Of a stretch of 49,608 bases of DNA, positions 20,217 to 29,192 are shown one piece after another. Location: assembly GCA_017451485.1 (NCBI GenBank), contig JAFTOG010000019.1:1-49608 (forward strand). The letters are read 5' to 3'. The translations under genes and the position numbers were made by a program. The notes beneath the pieces were generated by a model. It was not told the DNA's origin. It saw only the letters and a program-made list of their open reading frames with translations, and searched no databases. How positions within the stretch are numbered: the first letter of the stretch is position 1; each line of letters opens with the position of its first letter. The DNA comes from Clostridia bacterium (GTDB taxonomy: Bacteria; Bacillota; Clostridia; Oscillospirales; CAG-272).

Positions 20217-21284
20217 ATGAATTACAATATTGCACTTCTTAAGGGTGACGGTATCGGTCCTGAAATAGTCGACAGTGCTGTAAGAGTACTGGAGGTTGTC
20301 GGCAAAAAGTACGGACATACCTTTAATTTCACGCCCTATGATATCGGAGGCATCTCCATTGATAATAACGGAGTCCCCCTCACACAGGAAACAATAGACG
20401 GATGTCTTAAGGCAGACAGCGTGCTTCTCGGTGCTGTCGGTGGACCGAAATGGGACACTCTCCCCGGTAATATGCGTCCGGAGAAGGCTCTTCTCGGCAT
20501 TCGTTCAGCCATGAATCTTTTTACAAATTTAAGACCTGCTAAGCTTTATCCCGCACTTAAGGGTGAATGTCCCTTGAGAGAGGATATTGTAGCTCAGGGC
20601 TTTGATATTATGATAGTAAGAGAGCTCACAGGTGGTATCTACTTTGGCGAAAGAGGAACGAGACAGGGTAAGTACGGCGAGGAGGCATACGATACAGAAT
20701 GCTACAGCCGTATGGAAATAGAAAGAATAGCAAGAGTGGCTTTTGAAACAGCAAGAAAGCGTAATAAAAGGCTTGTCAGCATAGATAAGGCGAATGTTCT
20801 TGATACATCAAGACTCTGGAGAAAGATTGTGCACGAGATGGCATCAGAGTATCCCGATGTTGAATGCACGGATATGCTTGTTGACAATGCAGCTATGCAG
20901 CTTGTAAGAAATCCTGCTCAGTTTGATGTTATTGTAACATCAAATATGTTTGGCGATATTCTTTCCGACGAGGCGTCACAGATTACGGGCTCTATCGGTA
21001 TGCTCCCATCAGCATCTCTTAACGAAACCACAAGGGGTCTTTATGAGCCTATTCACGGCTCTGCTCCCGATATTGCGGGACAGAATAAGGCTAACCCCAT
21101 TGCTACAATTCTTTCAGCAGGTATGATGCTTCTTTATTCCTTCGGTCTTTCCGAGGAGTATAACAATATAGTAACAGCAGTTGATAAGGTTCTGGAGGCA
21201 GGCTACCGTACAGCAGACCTTTCCCACGGTGCCCCCTATCTTTCAACTACTGAAATCACAGACAAGATTATAGAGAATATTTGA
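20217..21284 (+). CDS. leuB: 3-isopropylmalate dehydrogenase
   Basis: NAD-dependent oxidative decarboxylase of leucine synthesis. The N-terminal [15 protein letters not shown] and the catalytic/metal region ([49 protein letters not shown]) are intact. [19 protein letters not shown] is the adenine-binding loop near residue 278. Length is 355 residues, standard for the family. It closes the leucine branch, and the next gene begins 4 bases later with a poor ribosome site, which suggests coupling. Confidence 0.97.
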   Translation: MNYNIALLKGDGIGPEIVDSAVRVLEVVGKKYGHTFNFTPYDIGGISIDNNGVPLTQETIDGCLKADSVLLGAVGGPKWDTLPGNMRPEKALLGIRSAMNLFTNLRPAKLYPALKGECPLREDIVAQGFDIMIVRELTGGIYFGERGTRQGKYGEEAYDTECYSRMEIERIARVAFETARKRNKRLVSIDKANVLDTSRLWRKIVHEMASEYPDVECTDMLVDNAAMQLVRNPAQFDVIVTSNMFGDILSDEASQITGSIGMLPSASLNETTRGLYEPIHGSAPDIAGQNKANPIATILSAGMMLLYSFGLSEEYNNIVTAVDKVLEAGYRTADLSHGAPYLSTTEITDKIIENI

Positions 21285-21288
21285 GATT

Positions 21289-22470
21289 ATGGAAGAAAAC
21301 AGACTTAAGAAATTATATTTGCGTCTTTTGGCAGTAAGCGTTTTCCGTAATGTATTGAAAAAGCCCTTTTTTACATACCTTAAGAAGTATGCAGAGGCTG
21401 ATTGTACAGAGGGAAAATTAAAGGCATATTCTCATATGGTGGCAGAGATTTATGAGAGTGGCTTATCTCTTGACAGCTATGTAAGACGGGCAGTTTCAGA
21501 GGATGAAAATGTTTATATAAGGCTCCGTGCGAAAAGAATAGCAGTGGACGATAAGATGGAGAGGGCTGTATCAAACGAGCTTGATACACTCTCTGCAGTT
21601 ACATCCCTTACTCCCAATGACTTTATAGGCGATTTGGGTGTTGATTTTCCCATTCCCGAATTTAATTCAAGGGCTGTGAACTTAAAGGAGCTTTACAATA
21701 ACAGAATAGAGAATATTGATAAATACGGATACGGTATTTTTTCATCTGCTCCTATGTTCCGACTTAATGATAATAAGGAAATAGAGCCTATTGTCAGTGC
21801 TGACAGAATTTCTATTGATAAATTTATAGGCTACAAGGCTGAAAGACAGCGAATTATTGATAATACAGAGGCGTTTTTGCAGGGTAGACCCGCTGCCAAT
21901 GCTCTTCTGTGTGGAGATGCCGGCACAGGTAAATCCTCAACTGTAAAGGCAATTGCAAACGAATTTTTCGGAAGAGGAATAAGACTTATAGAGCTTCGCA
22001 AGGACCAGCTTTCATATTTGCCTTATGTTATGGGCAAAATAAGTGATAATCCCCTTAAGTTCATAATATTTATTGACGATTTGTCATTTAATCAGAACGA
22101 CGATAATTTCAGCATGCTTAAGGCAGCCTTAGAGGGCTCTGCTTCTGCCAAGGCAGATAATGCCGTAATTTATGCCACAAGCAACAGGCGACATATAATC
22201 AAGGAGAGCTTCCAGGACAGAGAGGGTAGCGATATACACAGAAACGATACTATACAGGAGACTCTCTCCCTTTCCGAACGCTTCGGTCTTACTGTTCTGT
22301 TTTCTAAGCCCGACAAGAAATTGTATCTTGAAATTGTACATGAGCTTGCCGACAGAAATAACATTAAATATGATAGAGAAAAGCTTGATATTGATGCAGA
22401 GGCATTTGCACTTCGCAGAGGATACAGGAGTGCCAGATGTGCAGAGCAGTTTATTAACAGTCTTTTGTAA
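21289..22470 (+). CDS. DUF815-family AAA+ ATPase
   Basis: A 393-residue P-loop ATPase of the DUF815 family. Walker A is LLCGDAGTGKSSTVKAIANE near residue 204, Walker B is FIIFIDDLSFNQND near 262, and an arginine-rich region near VIYATSNRRHIIKESF lies where sensor residues are expected. The N-terminal ~190 residues are helical and specific to the family. The biochemical role of DUF815 proteins is not known to me; they are common in Firmicutes and Proteobacteria but not usually inside a branched-chain operon. The gene begins 4 bases after leuB and precedes ilvA by 29 bases, so it is transcribed with the pathway. Its function here should be considered open. Confidence 0.85.
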   Translation: MEENRLKKLYLRLLAVSVFRNVLKKPFFTYLKKYAEADCTEGKLKAYSHMVAEIYESGLSLDSYVRRAVSEDENVYIRLRAKRIAVDDKMERAVSNELDTLSAVTSLTPNDFIGDLGVDFPIPEFNSRAVNLKELYNNRIENIDKYGYGIFSSAPMFRLNDNKEIEPIVSADRISIDKFIGYKAERQRIIDNTEAFLQGRPAANALLCGDAGTGKSSTVKAIANEFFGRGIRLIELRKDQLSYLPYVMGKISDNPLKFIIFIDDLSFNQNDDNFSMLKAALEGSASAKADNAVIYATSNRRHIIKESFQDREGSDIHRNDTIQETLSLSERFGLTVLFSKPDKKLYLEIVHELADRNNIKYDREKLDIDAEAFALRRGYRSARCAEQFINSLL

Positions 22471-22499
22471 TTTATCTAAAGAGAGGAAAAGAGAATATT

Positions 22500-23693
22500 A
22501 TGCTTACACTTGACAGTGTTTACCGTGCAAGTTATGTACTGAAAAATGTAATAAGAAAAACAGATGTAATCTACGCACCCAAGCTTAAGCCGGGGGCTCA
22601 GATATATCTGAAAACAGAAAATCTGCAGATAACAGGCTCCTTTAAGGTAAGGGGCTCATACTACAAAATGTCCAATCTTACAGAGGAGGAGAAGGCAAGG
22701 GGTGTTATCGCCTGCTCAGCAGGTAACCACGCCCAGGGTGTTGCCCTCTCAGCTCAGAAGAACGGAATCAAGGCTGTTATCTGTCTTCCCGACGGTGCAC
22801 CCATTTCAAAGGTAGAGGCTACAAAGAGCTACGGGGCAGAGGTTTGCCTTGTTGAGGGTGTTTATGATGACGCATATAAAAAGGCTCTTGAGCTCCGTGA
22901 TGAAAAGGGCTATACCTTTATTCATCCCTTCAATGATGAGGATGTTATTGCAGGACAGGGCACAATAGCTCTCGAGGTAGCAGAGCAGATTCCGGACCTT
23001 GACGCAATTATAGTTCCCATCGGTGGCGGTGGACTTATTTCGGGCGTTGCATATACTATGAAAATGCTCAATCCCAAAATCAAGGTTTACGGTGTACAGG
23101 CAGCAGGAGCTCCCTCTATGCTTAATTCCGTTCGTGATTCTCAGATTGAGGAGCTTGAATCCGTTTCCACAATTGCCGACGGTATAGCAGTAAAGAAGCC
23201 GGGCGATCTTACCTATGAGCTTTGCAAAAAGTATGTTGACGAGATTGTATCTGTCACAGATGATGAAATTTCTGCAGCTATCCTTGCTCTTATGGAACAG
23301 CACAAGCTTGTAACAGAGGGTGCAGGTGCAGTAGCCGTTGCAGCAGCTATGTTCGGCAAGGTAGATATTGAAAATAAAAAGACAGTATGTCTTTTGTCCG
23401 GAGGTAATATTGATGTTACCATCCTTTCAAGAGTTATCAAGAGAGGTCTTCTTATGTCCGGCAGAACAGCCCAGCTTATGATTGAGCTTGCCGATAAGCC
23501 CGGTCAGCTTAAGAATGTTTCCCGTATTATTGCCGACCTGGGAGGAAATGTTATTTCCGTTCACCATGAGAGAGCAAATGAGGGCTCCGATGTAAACGGA
23601 TGCTACCTGAGAATCATTCTCGAGACAAGAAACTTTGACCATATCGCACAGATAAAGAAGGCTCTTTGCGATTTTGGCTTCAAGCTTATATAA
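22500..23693 (+). CDS. ilvA: Threonine ammonia-lyase with ACT-like domain
   Basis: A PLP enzyme that turns threonine into 2-oxobutyrate, the entry to isoleucine. The PLP lysine is in ITGSFKVRGSYYKM near residue 49, the phosphate-binding loop is PIGGGGLISG, and the serine/cysteine by the ring nitrogen is in CLLSGGNID. About 397 residues, with one C-terminal ACT domain (MIELADKPGQLKNVSRII), places it in the short class (TIGR01127-type) often called catabolic. Its place in a biosynthetic operon with ridA argues for an anabolic role. The ribosome site is AGAGAGGAAAAG. Confidence 0.94.
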   Translation: MLTLDSVYRASYVLKNVIRKTDVIYAPKLKPGAQIYLKTENLQITGSFKVRGSYYKMSNLTEEEKARGVIACSAGNHAQGVALSAQKNGIKAVICLPDGAPISKVEATKSYGAEVCLVEGVYDDAYKKALELRDEKGYTFIHPFNDEDVIAGQGTIALEVAEQIPDLDAIIVPIGGGGLISGVAYTMKMLNPKIKVYGVQAAGAPSMLNSVRDSQIEELESVSTIADGIAVKKPGDLTYELCKKYVDEIVSVTDDEISAAILALMEQHKLVTEGAGAVAVAAAMFGKVDIENKKTVCLLSGGNIDVTILSRVIKRGLLMSGRTAQLMIELADKPGQLKNVSRIIADLGGNVISVHHERANEGSDVNGCYLRIILETRNFDHIAQIKKALCDFGFKLI

Positions 23694-23703
23694 GGAGTTA
23701 AAA

Positions 23704-24075
23704 ATGAAAAAAATTGCAACTGATAAGGCACCCAAGGCAATAGGACCCTATTCTCAGGCTGTTGTAAGCGGAGGCTTTGTATTCACATCAGGACAGATTG
23801 CTATAAATCCCGAAAACGGTAATGTAGAAGCAACTGATATCGTAGGACAGACAGAGCAGGTTATGAAAAATCTCGGAGAGGTTTTGTCCGAGGCAGGCTC
23901 ATCCTATGATAAGGCAGTAAAGACTACTTGCTTCCTTGCAGATATCAAGGATTTTGCAGCATTTAACGAGGTATACGGAAAGTATTTTTCCTCCAAGCCT
24001 GCCCGTAGCTGTGTGGCAGTTAAGGACCTTCCTAAGGGTGTGCTTTGCGAGGTTGAGGTAATAGCAGAGCTTTAA
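23704..24075 (+). CDS. ridA: RidA family 2-iminobutanoate deaminase
   Basis: A 123-residue YjgF/RidA protein that hydrolyses the reactive enamine/imine released by PLP dehydratases such as IlvA and so protects PLP enzymes including IlvE. Family marks are KAPKAIGPYSQAVVSGGFVFTSGQI and the arginine/glutamate pocket in KPARSCVAVKDLPKGVLCEVEVIA. The start is at 23704, after the AAGGAG site at the end of ilvA. It is the last gene of the operon, and a GC-rich hairpin follows. Its position next to ilvA agrees with its known role. Confidence 0.95.
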   Translation: MKKIATDKAPKAIGPYSQAVVSGGFVFTSGQIAINPENGNVEATDIVGQTEQVMKNLGEVLSEAGSSYDKAVKTTCFLADIKDFAAFNEVYGKYFSSKPARSCVAVKDLPKGVLCEVEVIAEL

Positions 24076-24084
24076 TCGATATTA

Positions 24085-24109
24085 TCCGCCCCCTTATATC
24101 GGGGGCGGA
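24085..24109 (+). terminator. Hairpin ending the leu-ilv operon
   Basis: TCCGCCCCC (24085-24093) pairs with GGGGGCGGA (24101-24109). The T-rich stretch does not follow immediately (it starts about 10 bases later), so termination may be imperfect. Confidence 0.65.
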
Positions 24110-24163
24110 ATCTGCTACCGTTTATATTTTAATTACTTTTATTGCAAATATATATAAAACCCC

Positions 24164-24192
24164 TTGACAAATTTTTTTAACGGTGTTATAAT
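24164..24192 (+). promoter_or_regulatory. Sigma-A promoter of the histidine operon
   Basis: TTGACA (24164-24169), a 17-bp spacer, TATAAT (24187-24192): a perfect consensus promoter. Confidence 0.88.
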
Positions 24193-24199
24193 TTAGCGT

Positions 24200-24223
24200 G
24201 TTAAAGCGTTAAAGTGCTAAAGT
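24200..24223 (+). promoter_or_regulatory. Three tandem 8-bp repeats at the his operon start, putative YerC operator
   Basis: GTTAAAGC, GTTAAAGT and GCTAAAGT follow one another without gaps, starting about eight bases after the -10, so they cover the expected transcription start. TTTAGC at 24192-24197 and GCTAAA at 24216-24221 also form a separated inverted pair. A repressor bound here would block the promoter. The TrpR-like gene immediately downstream is the natural candidate. Confidence 0.55.
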
Positions 24224-24234
24224 GAGGTTTTACA

Positions 24235-24531
24235 ATGAACAGAATTAACGAAAAGGATACGGAAAGACTTTTTGAAGCCATACTCACCCTTGAAACAGTG
24301 GAGGAGTGTAAAAAATTCCTTGAGGATATCTGTACAGTTAAGGAAATACAGGATATAGCTCAGAGGCTCAAGGCAGCAGGAATGCTGAAAAACGGAGAAA
24401 ATTATACAGTAGTAAGTCGGGAAACAGGCATGAGCACAGCGACAATCAGTCGTGTCAACAAATGCCTGGGATATGGAGACGGTGGATATAAATTAGTTCT
24501 TGACAGACTTGAAAAGAAGGACGAAAAATGA
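24235..24531 (+). CDS. YerC/YecD family TrpR-like regulator
   Basis: A 98-residue member of the TrpR superfamily (YerC/YecD group). The helix-turn-helix is in DIAQRLKAAGMLKNGENYTV followed by VSRETGMSTATISRVNKCL near residues 58-83. In Firmicutes this family is often encoded beside histidine genes, and a role as histidine-responsive regulator has been proposed; here it is the first gene of the his operon and overlaps hisZ by four bases. Repeats over the transcription start suggest autoregulation. The ligand is not known from the sequence. Confidence 0.88.
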   Translation: MNRINEKDTERLFEAILTLETVEECKKFLEDICTVKEIQDIAQRLKAAGMLKNGENYTVVSRETGMSTATISRVNKCLGYGDGGYKLVLDRLEKKDEK

Positions 24532-25631
24532 TTGATACAAGGCTGCTGAAAAATGAGGAAAGGGCAATATTTGCCTTGCGTTCCCTTTATAATAAATACG
24601 GGTATTTACCCTTTAAGATGAGCAAATTCGAGGAGTATGACATCTATGTACGCAATAAGGATTTTCTTATCAGCGACAGTGTGATAACCTTTAACGATAC
24701 AAACGGTAAGCTACTTGCGTTAAAGCCCGATGTTACACTCTCTATTATAAAAAATACAACGGATAAGGCAGGCTGTAAGGATAAGGTTTATTATAACGAA
24801 AATGTTTACAGAGTGTCACCGAAGACCCATCAGTTCAAGGAGATAATGCAGACAGGACTCGAGTGCATTGGCGATATTGATGCATACGATGTATTTGAGG
24901 CTGTGTACCTGGCGTCAAAAAGCCTCGATACTGTATCCCCGGATTTTGTCCTTGATATTTCTCATATGGGAATTATATCTGCTATTCTTGATGAGGCGTG
25001 CGATAGCCTTCGCTTTAAGAAGGAGGCCCTCAGATTAATAGCAGAAAGAAACATTCACGAGACAGAGGCACTCTGCCGTGAATTTGGAATTGATGAGGAG
25101 AGCAAAAATGCGATATGCTCCTTTGTCAACATGTACGGCACTATTGATGCTGTGCTTCCGGAGCTTAATAAGCTTTGCGTAAGTGAAAGGGCTAAAAAGG
25201 AGCTTTGCGACCTCAGCTCACTCTGTACTCTTATCTCCAAAACGGAGTATAAAAATAACATACGCATTGATTTTTCCGTGCTCAATGATATGAACTATTA
25301 CAACGGAATAGTATTCAAGGGCTTCCTGAAGGGTATTCCCGAGGGCGTTTTGTCCGGAGGAAGATACGACAAGCTTATTGAGAGAATGGGTAGAAAAAGC
25401 GGAGCCATCGGCTTTGCCCTCTATCTTGACCTGCTTGAGGAGCTTGATACGGAGAAGCGTCTTTATGATGTTGACACCCTTGTTATATATGACGATACCG
25501 TAGAGGCAGATAAGATTGCAGATACTGTAGCAGAGCTTACAAAAAAGGGATTAAGGGTAAGCTGTCAGAAGGCAATACCGGAAAAGCTCAGGTATAAGGA
25601 AACAGTAAATCTATGTAAGGAGGGCAAATAA
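24528..25631 (+). CDS. hisZ: ATP phosphoribosyltransferase regulatory subunit HisZ
   Basis: A histidyl-tRNA synthetase paralogue without synthetase function that forms the hetero-octamer with short HisG and carries histidine feedback. Class II synthetase-like motifs are visible: FEEYDIYVRN, LKPDVTLSIIKNT, YYNENVYR, FKEIMQTGLECIG and, near the C-terminus, LSGGRYDKLIERMG. The 367 residues end without the anticodon-binding domain, as expected for HisZ. It begins within the stop of yerC (ATGA) and is followed directly by the short hisG, the combination in which HisZ is required. Confidence 0.95.
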   Translation: MIDTRLLKNEERAIFALRSLYNKYGYLPFKMSKFEEYDIYVRNKDFLISDSVITFNDTNGKLLALKPDVTLSIIKNTTDKAGCKDKVYYNENVYRVSPKTHQFKEIMQTGLECIGDIDAYDVFEAVYLASKSLDTVSPDFVLDISHMGIISAILDEACDSLRFKKEALRLIAERNIHETEALCREFGIDEESKNAICSFVNMYGTIDAVLPELNKLCVSERAKKELCDLSSLCTLISKTEYKNNIRIDFSVLNDMNYYNGIVFKGFLKGIPEGVLSGGRYDKLIERMGRKSGAIGFALYLDLLEELDTEKRLYDVDTLVIYDDTVEADKIADTVAELTKKGLRVSCQKAIPEKLRYKETVNLCKEGK

Positions 25632-25632
25632 T

Positions 25633-26262
25633 ATGATAAATGTTGCACTCCCCAAGGGCAGACTTGGTGAAAAGGTTTACGACATGTTTGAAAAGGCGGG
25701 ATATGAGTGTCCCTCCATTAAAGAAAATACAAGAAAGCTTATTTTTGAAAACAAGGAAAAGGGTATAAGATACTTTTGGGTAAAGCCCTCGGATGTTTCC
25801 ATATATGTTGAAAGAGGTTCGGCAGACATCGGTGTTGCCGGCAAGGATATTTTACTTGAATATGCCCCTGATGTATATGAGCTTCTTGACCTAAATATGG
25901 GTAAGTGCCGTATGGCTGTAGCAGGAAAGAATGACTTTTACGACGACGGCTCCCGTACCCTTAAGGTGGCTACCAAGTTTGTAAATATTGCAAAGAAGCA
26001 TTATGCTTCAAAATGCCGTGATATTGATATAATCAAGCTGAACGGCTCTATTGAAATCGCACCCATTTTAGGACTTTCCGATGTTATTGTAGATATTGTG
26101 GAAACAGGAAAAACCCTTATGGAAAATAATCTTTCCGTTATGGAGACCATAGTTCCCATAAGTGCAAGACTTATATCAAATAAGTCAAGCTTTAAGTTCA
26201 AAACAGAGGAAATTGAAAAAATAGTTAAGTGTATGAAGGATCAGGTAAGGACCGATGATTAA
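25633..26262 (+). CDS. hisG: ATP phosphoribosyltransferase catalytic subunit, short form
   Basis: First enzyme of histidine synthesis, joining ATP and PRPP. The 209-residue length is the short form that lacks the C-terminal ACT-like regulatory domain and depends on HisZ. Conserved parts include VALPKGRLGEKVYDMF, SADIGVAGKDILLE and the PRPP-binding region DVIVDIVETGKTLMENNL. One base separates it from hisZ. Its end overlaps hisD by eight bases. Confidence 0.96.
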   Translation: MINVALPKGRLGEKVYDMFEKAGYECPSIKENTRKLIFENKEKGIRYFWVKPSDVSIYVERGSADIGVAGKDILLEYAPDVYELLDLNMGKCRMAVAGKNDFYDDGSRTLKVATKFVNIAKKHYASKCRDIDIIKLNGSIEIAPILGLSDVIVDIVETGKTLMENNLSVMETIVPISARLISNKSSFKFKTEEIEKIVKCMKDQVRTDD

Positions 26263-27532
26263 GATATACAAGTACGGAGAGGTATCAAACGACGAGATAT
26301 TTTTTCGTGGAAACATAGCATCCAATGTGGAGGGTGTTGTTTCCGAGATAATTGCCAATGTAATAAAAAATAAGGATAAAGCACTTTTTGAATATTGTGA
26401 AAAATTCGATAAGGCGACACTTTCTGCCCTTGAGGTAACAGAGGAGGAAATTGACGAGGCATTCGCCTCTGTGGATGCCGAATTTGTTTCCGTAATTAAG
26501 GAGGCAGCAGAGAATATCCGTGATTTCCATAAAAGGCAGGTAAGAAACAGCTTTGTAATAAGCGAGAAGGACGGCGTTGTAACAGGCCAGAAGGTAATGC
26601 CTATTGAAAAGGTAGGACTTTATGTTCCCGGTGGTACAGCAGCGTATCCCTCCACCGTTCTTATGGACTCCATCCCGGCTAAGATTGCAGGATGTCGGGA
26701 GATAGTAATGGTTACACCCCCAACAAAAGACGGAAGGGTAAATCCCGTTATCCTTGCAGCTGCTAAAATTGCAGGAGTTGACAGGATATTCAAGGTTGGA
26801 GGAGCACAGGCAATCGCAGCTCTTGCTTACGGAACGGAGAGCATACCTAAGGTTGACAAAATTGTAGGCCCGGGTAACGCCTATGTGGCAGAGGCGAAAA
26901 AGCAGGTGTTCGGCAAGGTTAATATTGATATGATAGCAGGACCGTCCGAGATACTTGTTGTCGCAGATTCAACCTGTAATCCCGCATATGTATCGGCAGA
27001 TGTGCTTTCACAGGCAGAGCACGACAGAATGGCAAGTGCAGTTTTGGTAACGGACAGCTACGAGTTCGCAAGAAAGGTAAGCGACGAGCTTGAAAGACAG
27101 ATTCCGATGCTCCCCAGAGCCGAAATAGCAAGATACTCCATTGATAATAACGGCAAGATAATAGTAGCAGAAAACAATCTTATGCTTGCTATCGATATAG
27201 CGAATGAGATAGCACCCGAGCATCTTGAAATCTGTGTTGACAATCCCTTTGACTATCTTGATAAGATCAAGCACGCAGGCTCTATATTTATGGGAAAATA
27301 CTGTCCCGAGGCACTTGGTGACTATTTTGCAGGCCCCAATCATACTCTGCCCACAAGCGGAACAGCCAGATTTTCAAGTCCTCTGTCCGTTGACGATTTT
27401 GTAAAGAAATCACAGTTTACATATTACACTAAGGATGCCCTTTCCAAAGTGGCAGACAAGGTTTCGTACTTTGCTAAAAAAGAGGGTCTTGATGCCCATG
27501 CAAAGAGTGCTACAATTCGTTTTGAGGACTGA
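26255..27532 (+). CDS. hisD: Histidinol dehydrogenase
   Basis: A zinc enzyme catalysing the last two oxidations from histidinol to histidine. Diagnostic blocks are GLYVPGGTAAYPSTVLM, VGGAQAIAALAYGTESIPK, VGPGNAYVAEAKKQVFG, the zinc/catalytic SQAEHDRMASAVLV and GPNHTLPTSGTARFSSPLSV. The 425-residue length is full size. The ATG lies inside hisG, so translation is coupled. Confidence 0.97.
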   Translation: MIKIYKYGEVSNDEIFFRGNIASNVEGVVSEIIANVIKNKDKALFEYCEKFDKATLSALEVTEEEIDEAFASVDAEFVSVIKEAAENIRDFHKRQVRNSFVISEKDGVVTGQKVMPIEKVGLYVPGGTAAYPSTVLMDSIPAKIAGCREIVMVTPPTKDGRVNPVILAAAKIAGVDRIFKVGGAQAIAALAYGTESIPKVDKIVGPGNAYVAEAKKQVFGKVNIDMIAGPSEILVVADSTCNPAYVSADVLSQAEHDRMASAVLVTDSYEFARKVSDELERQIPMLPRAEIARYSIDNNGKIIVAENNLMLAIDIANEIAPEHLEICVDNPFDYLDKIKHAGSIFMGKYCPEALGDYFAGPNHTLPTSGTARFSSPLSVDDFVKKSQFTYYTKDALSKVADKVSYFAKKEGLDAHAKSATIRFED

Positions 27533-27541
27533 TAAACAGAT

Positions 27542-28603
27542 ATGAGCAGATTTTTCAGCAGTAAATATTCAAATCTGGAGGCATATGTTCCGGGAGAGCA
27601 GCCAAAGGATATGAAGTATATCAAATTAAATACAAATGAATCCCCATTTCCTCCGTCACAAAAGGCTTTGGAGGCAGCAGGGAAAGAGGCAGGAAGGCTA
27701 CAGCTTTATTCAGATCCCGAATGTACTGAGCTTGTAAAAAAGGCGTCGGAGGTGTTCGGAGCATCTAAGGATTGCATACTTATGACAAACGGCTCCGACG
27801 AGATACTGAATTTTGCATTTATGGCTTTCTGCGACGGAACGCACCCTATTGTATTTCCCAACATAACCTACGGATTTTATCCCGTATTTGCAGAGCTTAA
27901 CGGTATTCCCTATGAGGAGATTCCCTTAAAGGAGGATTTTTCCGTAGATTATAAGGACTATATAGGTATAAACAAAAATATAGTTATCGCAAATCCTAAT
28001 GCCCCCACGGGCATTGCACTTCCTCTTTGGCAAATTGAGGAAATAGTTAAGTCCAATCCCGATAATGTGGTTATAATTGATGAAGCGTATGTGGATTTCG
28101 GTGCTGAAAGTGCAATAGAGCTTACAAAAAAGTATGACAATCTTTTGGTAACAGGTACTTTTTCAAAGTCCCGTTCACTTGCCGGTGCCCGTCTTGGCTT
28201 TGGTATAGCAAATAAATCACTGATTTGTGATTTGAATACCATAAAGTATTCCACAAACCCCTATAACATAAACAGAATGACTATGGCAGTTGGCTGCGCA
28301 GTACTTGACGATAATGAATACTATATGTCAAACTGCCGAACAGTTATGGAAAACAGGGAATACACAAGGGCAGCCCTTGAAAAAATGGGCTTTGAGGTTT
28401 TACCATCCCTTGCCAACTTTCTCTTTGCAAGGCATAGTAAAATCTCCGGCAAGGAGCTTTATATGAGGCTTAAGGAGAGAGGAATACTGATAAGACATTT
28501 TTCAAAGGAAATAATCAAGGATTTTAACCGTATAACCATAGGAACAAGAGATATGATGGATAAGCTTCTTGATACGGTATCCGAAATTATAAAGGAGAAA
28601 TAA
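27542..28603 (+). CDS. hisC: Histidinol-phosphate aminotransferase
   Basis: A fold-type I PLP aminotransferase converting imidazole-acetol phosphate to histidinol phosphate. Visible motifs are YIKLNTNESPFPPS, the PLP contact region ILMTNGSDEILNFAFMAF, VIANPNAPTG, IIDEAYVDFG, and the PLP lysine in TGTFSKSRSLAGARLGFG near residue 203. Length is 353 residues. It is placed 9 bases after hisD and one base before hisB, which supports HisC over other class I/II aminotransferases. Confidence 0.95.
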   Translation: MSRFFSSKYSNLEAYVPGEQPKDMKYIKLNTNESPFPPSQKALEAAGKEAGRLQLYSDPECTELVKKASEVFGASKDCILMTNGSDEILNFAFMAFCDGTHPIVFPNITYGFYPVFAELNGIPYEEIPLKEDFSVDYKDYIGINKNIVIANPNAPTGIALPLWQIEEIVKSNPDNVVIIDEAYVDFGAESAIELTKKYDNLLVTGTFSKSRSLAGARLGFGIANKSLICDLNTIKYSTNPYNINRMTMAVGCAVLDDNEYYMSNCRTVMENREYTRAALEKMGFEVLPSLANFLFARHSKISGKELYMRLKERGILIRHFSKEIIKDFNRITIGTRDMMDKLLDTVSEIIKEK

Positions 28604-28604
28604 A

Positions 28605-29192
28605 ATGAGAGCATCTGAAATCAAACGCAAAACAGCGGAGACAGATATAGCCTTGTCCCTCGGTATAGACGGTGTGGGAAAGGCGAAAATAGACACAGGA
28701 TGTGGCTTTTTAGACCATATGCTTACCTTGTTTGCAAAGCATGCTCATTATGACCTTTCTGTAAAATGCGCGGGAGATACATATGTTGACTACCATCACA
28801 CAGCAGAGGATATAGGAATCTGCTTGGGTAAGGCGTTTTATGACTGCCTTGGCGACAAGAAGGGAATAAGACGCTACGGAGATAAGACTATACCTATGGA
28901 TGAGGCACTTATCCTCTGTGCCGTTGACATTTCCGGCAGAGACTACCTCGGCTATGCACTTGATATTCCTGCATACAAGGTTGGAGATTTTGATACCGAG
29001 CTTGTACAGGAGTTCTTTATGGCATTTGTAAGAGAGGCAAAAATTACTCTTCACATCCGTCAGCTCTGTGGGGTAAATTCTCACCACATAATAGAGGGTG
29101 CCTTCAAGGCTGTTGCAAGAGCACTTTCATACGCTACGGAAATTGATGAAAGATACGCAAGTGAAATTCCGTCAACTAAGGGTGTAATCTGA
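28605..29192 (+). CDS. hisB: Imidazoleglycerol-phosphate dehydratase
   Basis: A manganese enzyme removing water from imidazole glycerol phosphate. The metal-binding histidine clusters DYHHTAEDIGI near residue 64 and NSHHIIEGAFKA near residue 163 are intact, as is CGFLDHMLTLFAKHA. At 195 residues it is the monofunctional form without a fused phosphatase; the separate PHP phosphatase at the operon end supplies that step. Its stop overlaps the ATG of hisH by one base. Confidence 0.97.
   Translation: MRASEIKRKTAETDIALSLGIDGVGKAKIDTGCGFLDHMLTLFAKHAHYDLSVKCAGDTYVDYHHTAEDIGICLGKAFYDCLGDKKGIRRYGDKTIPMDEALILCAVDISGRDYLGYALDIPAYKVGDFDTELVQEFFMAFVREAKITLHIRQLCGVNSHHIIEGAFKAVARALSYATEIDERYASEIPSTKGVI

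Noticed and set aside
24200..24223. Short tandem repeats as a possible CRISPR or satellite
   Set aside because: Units are only 8 bp without spacers and sit precisely at a promoter start, so a protein operator is the better reading.
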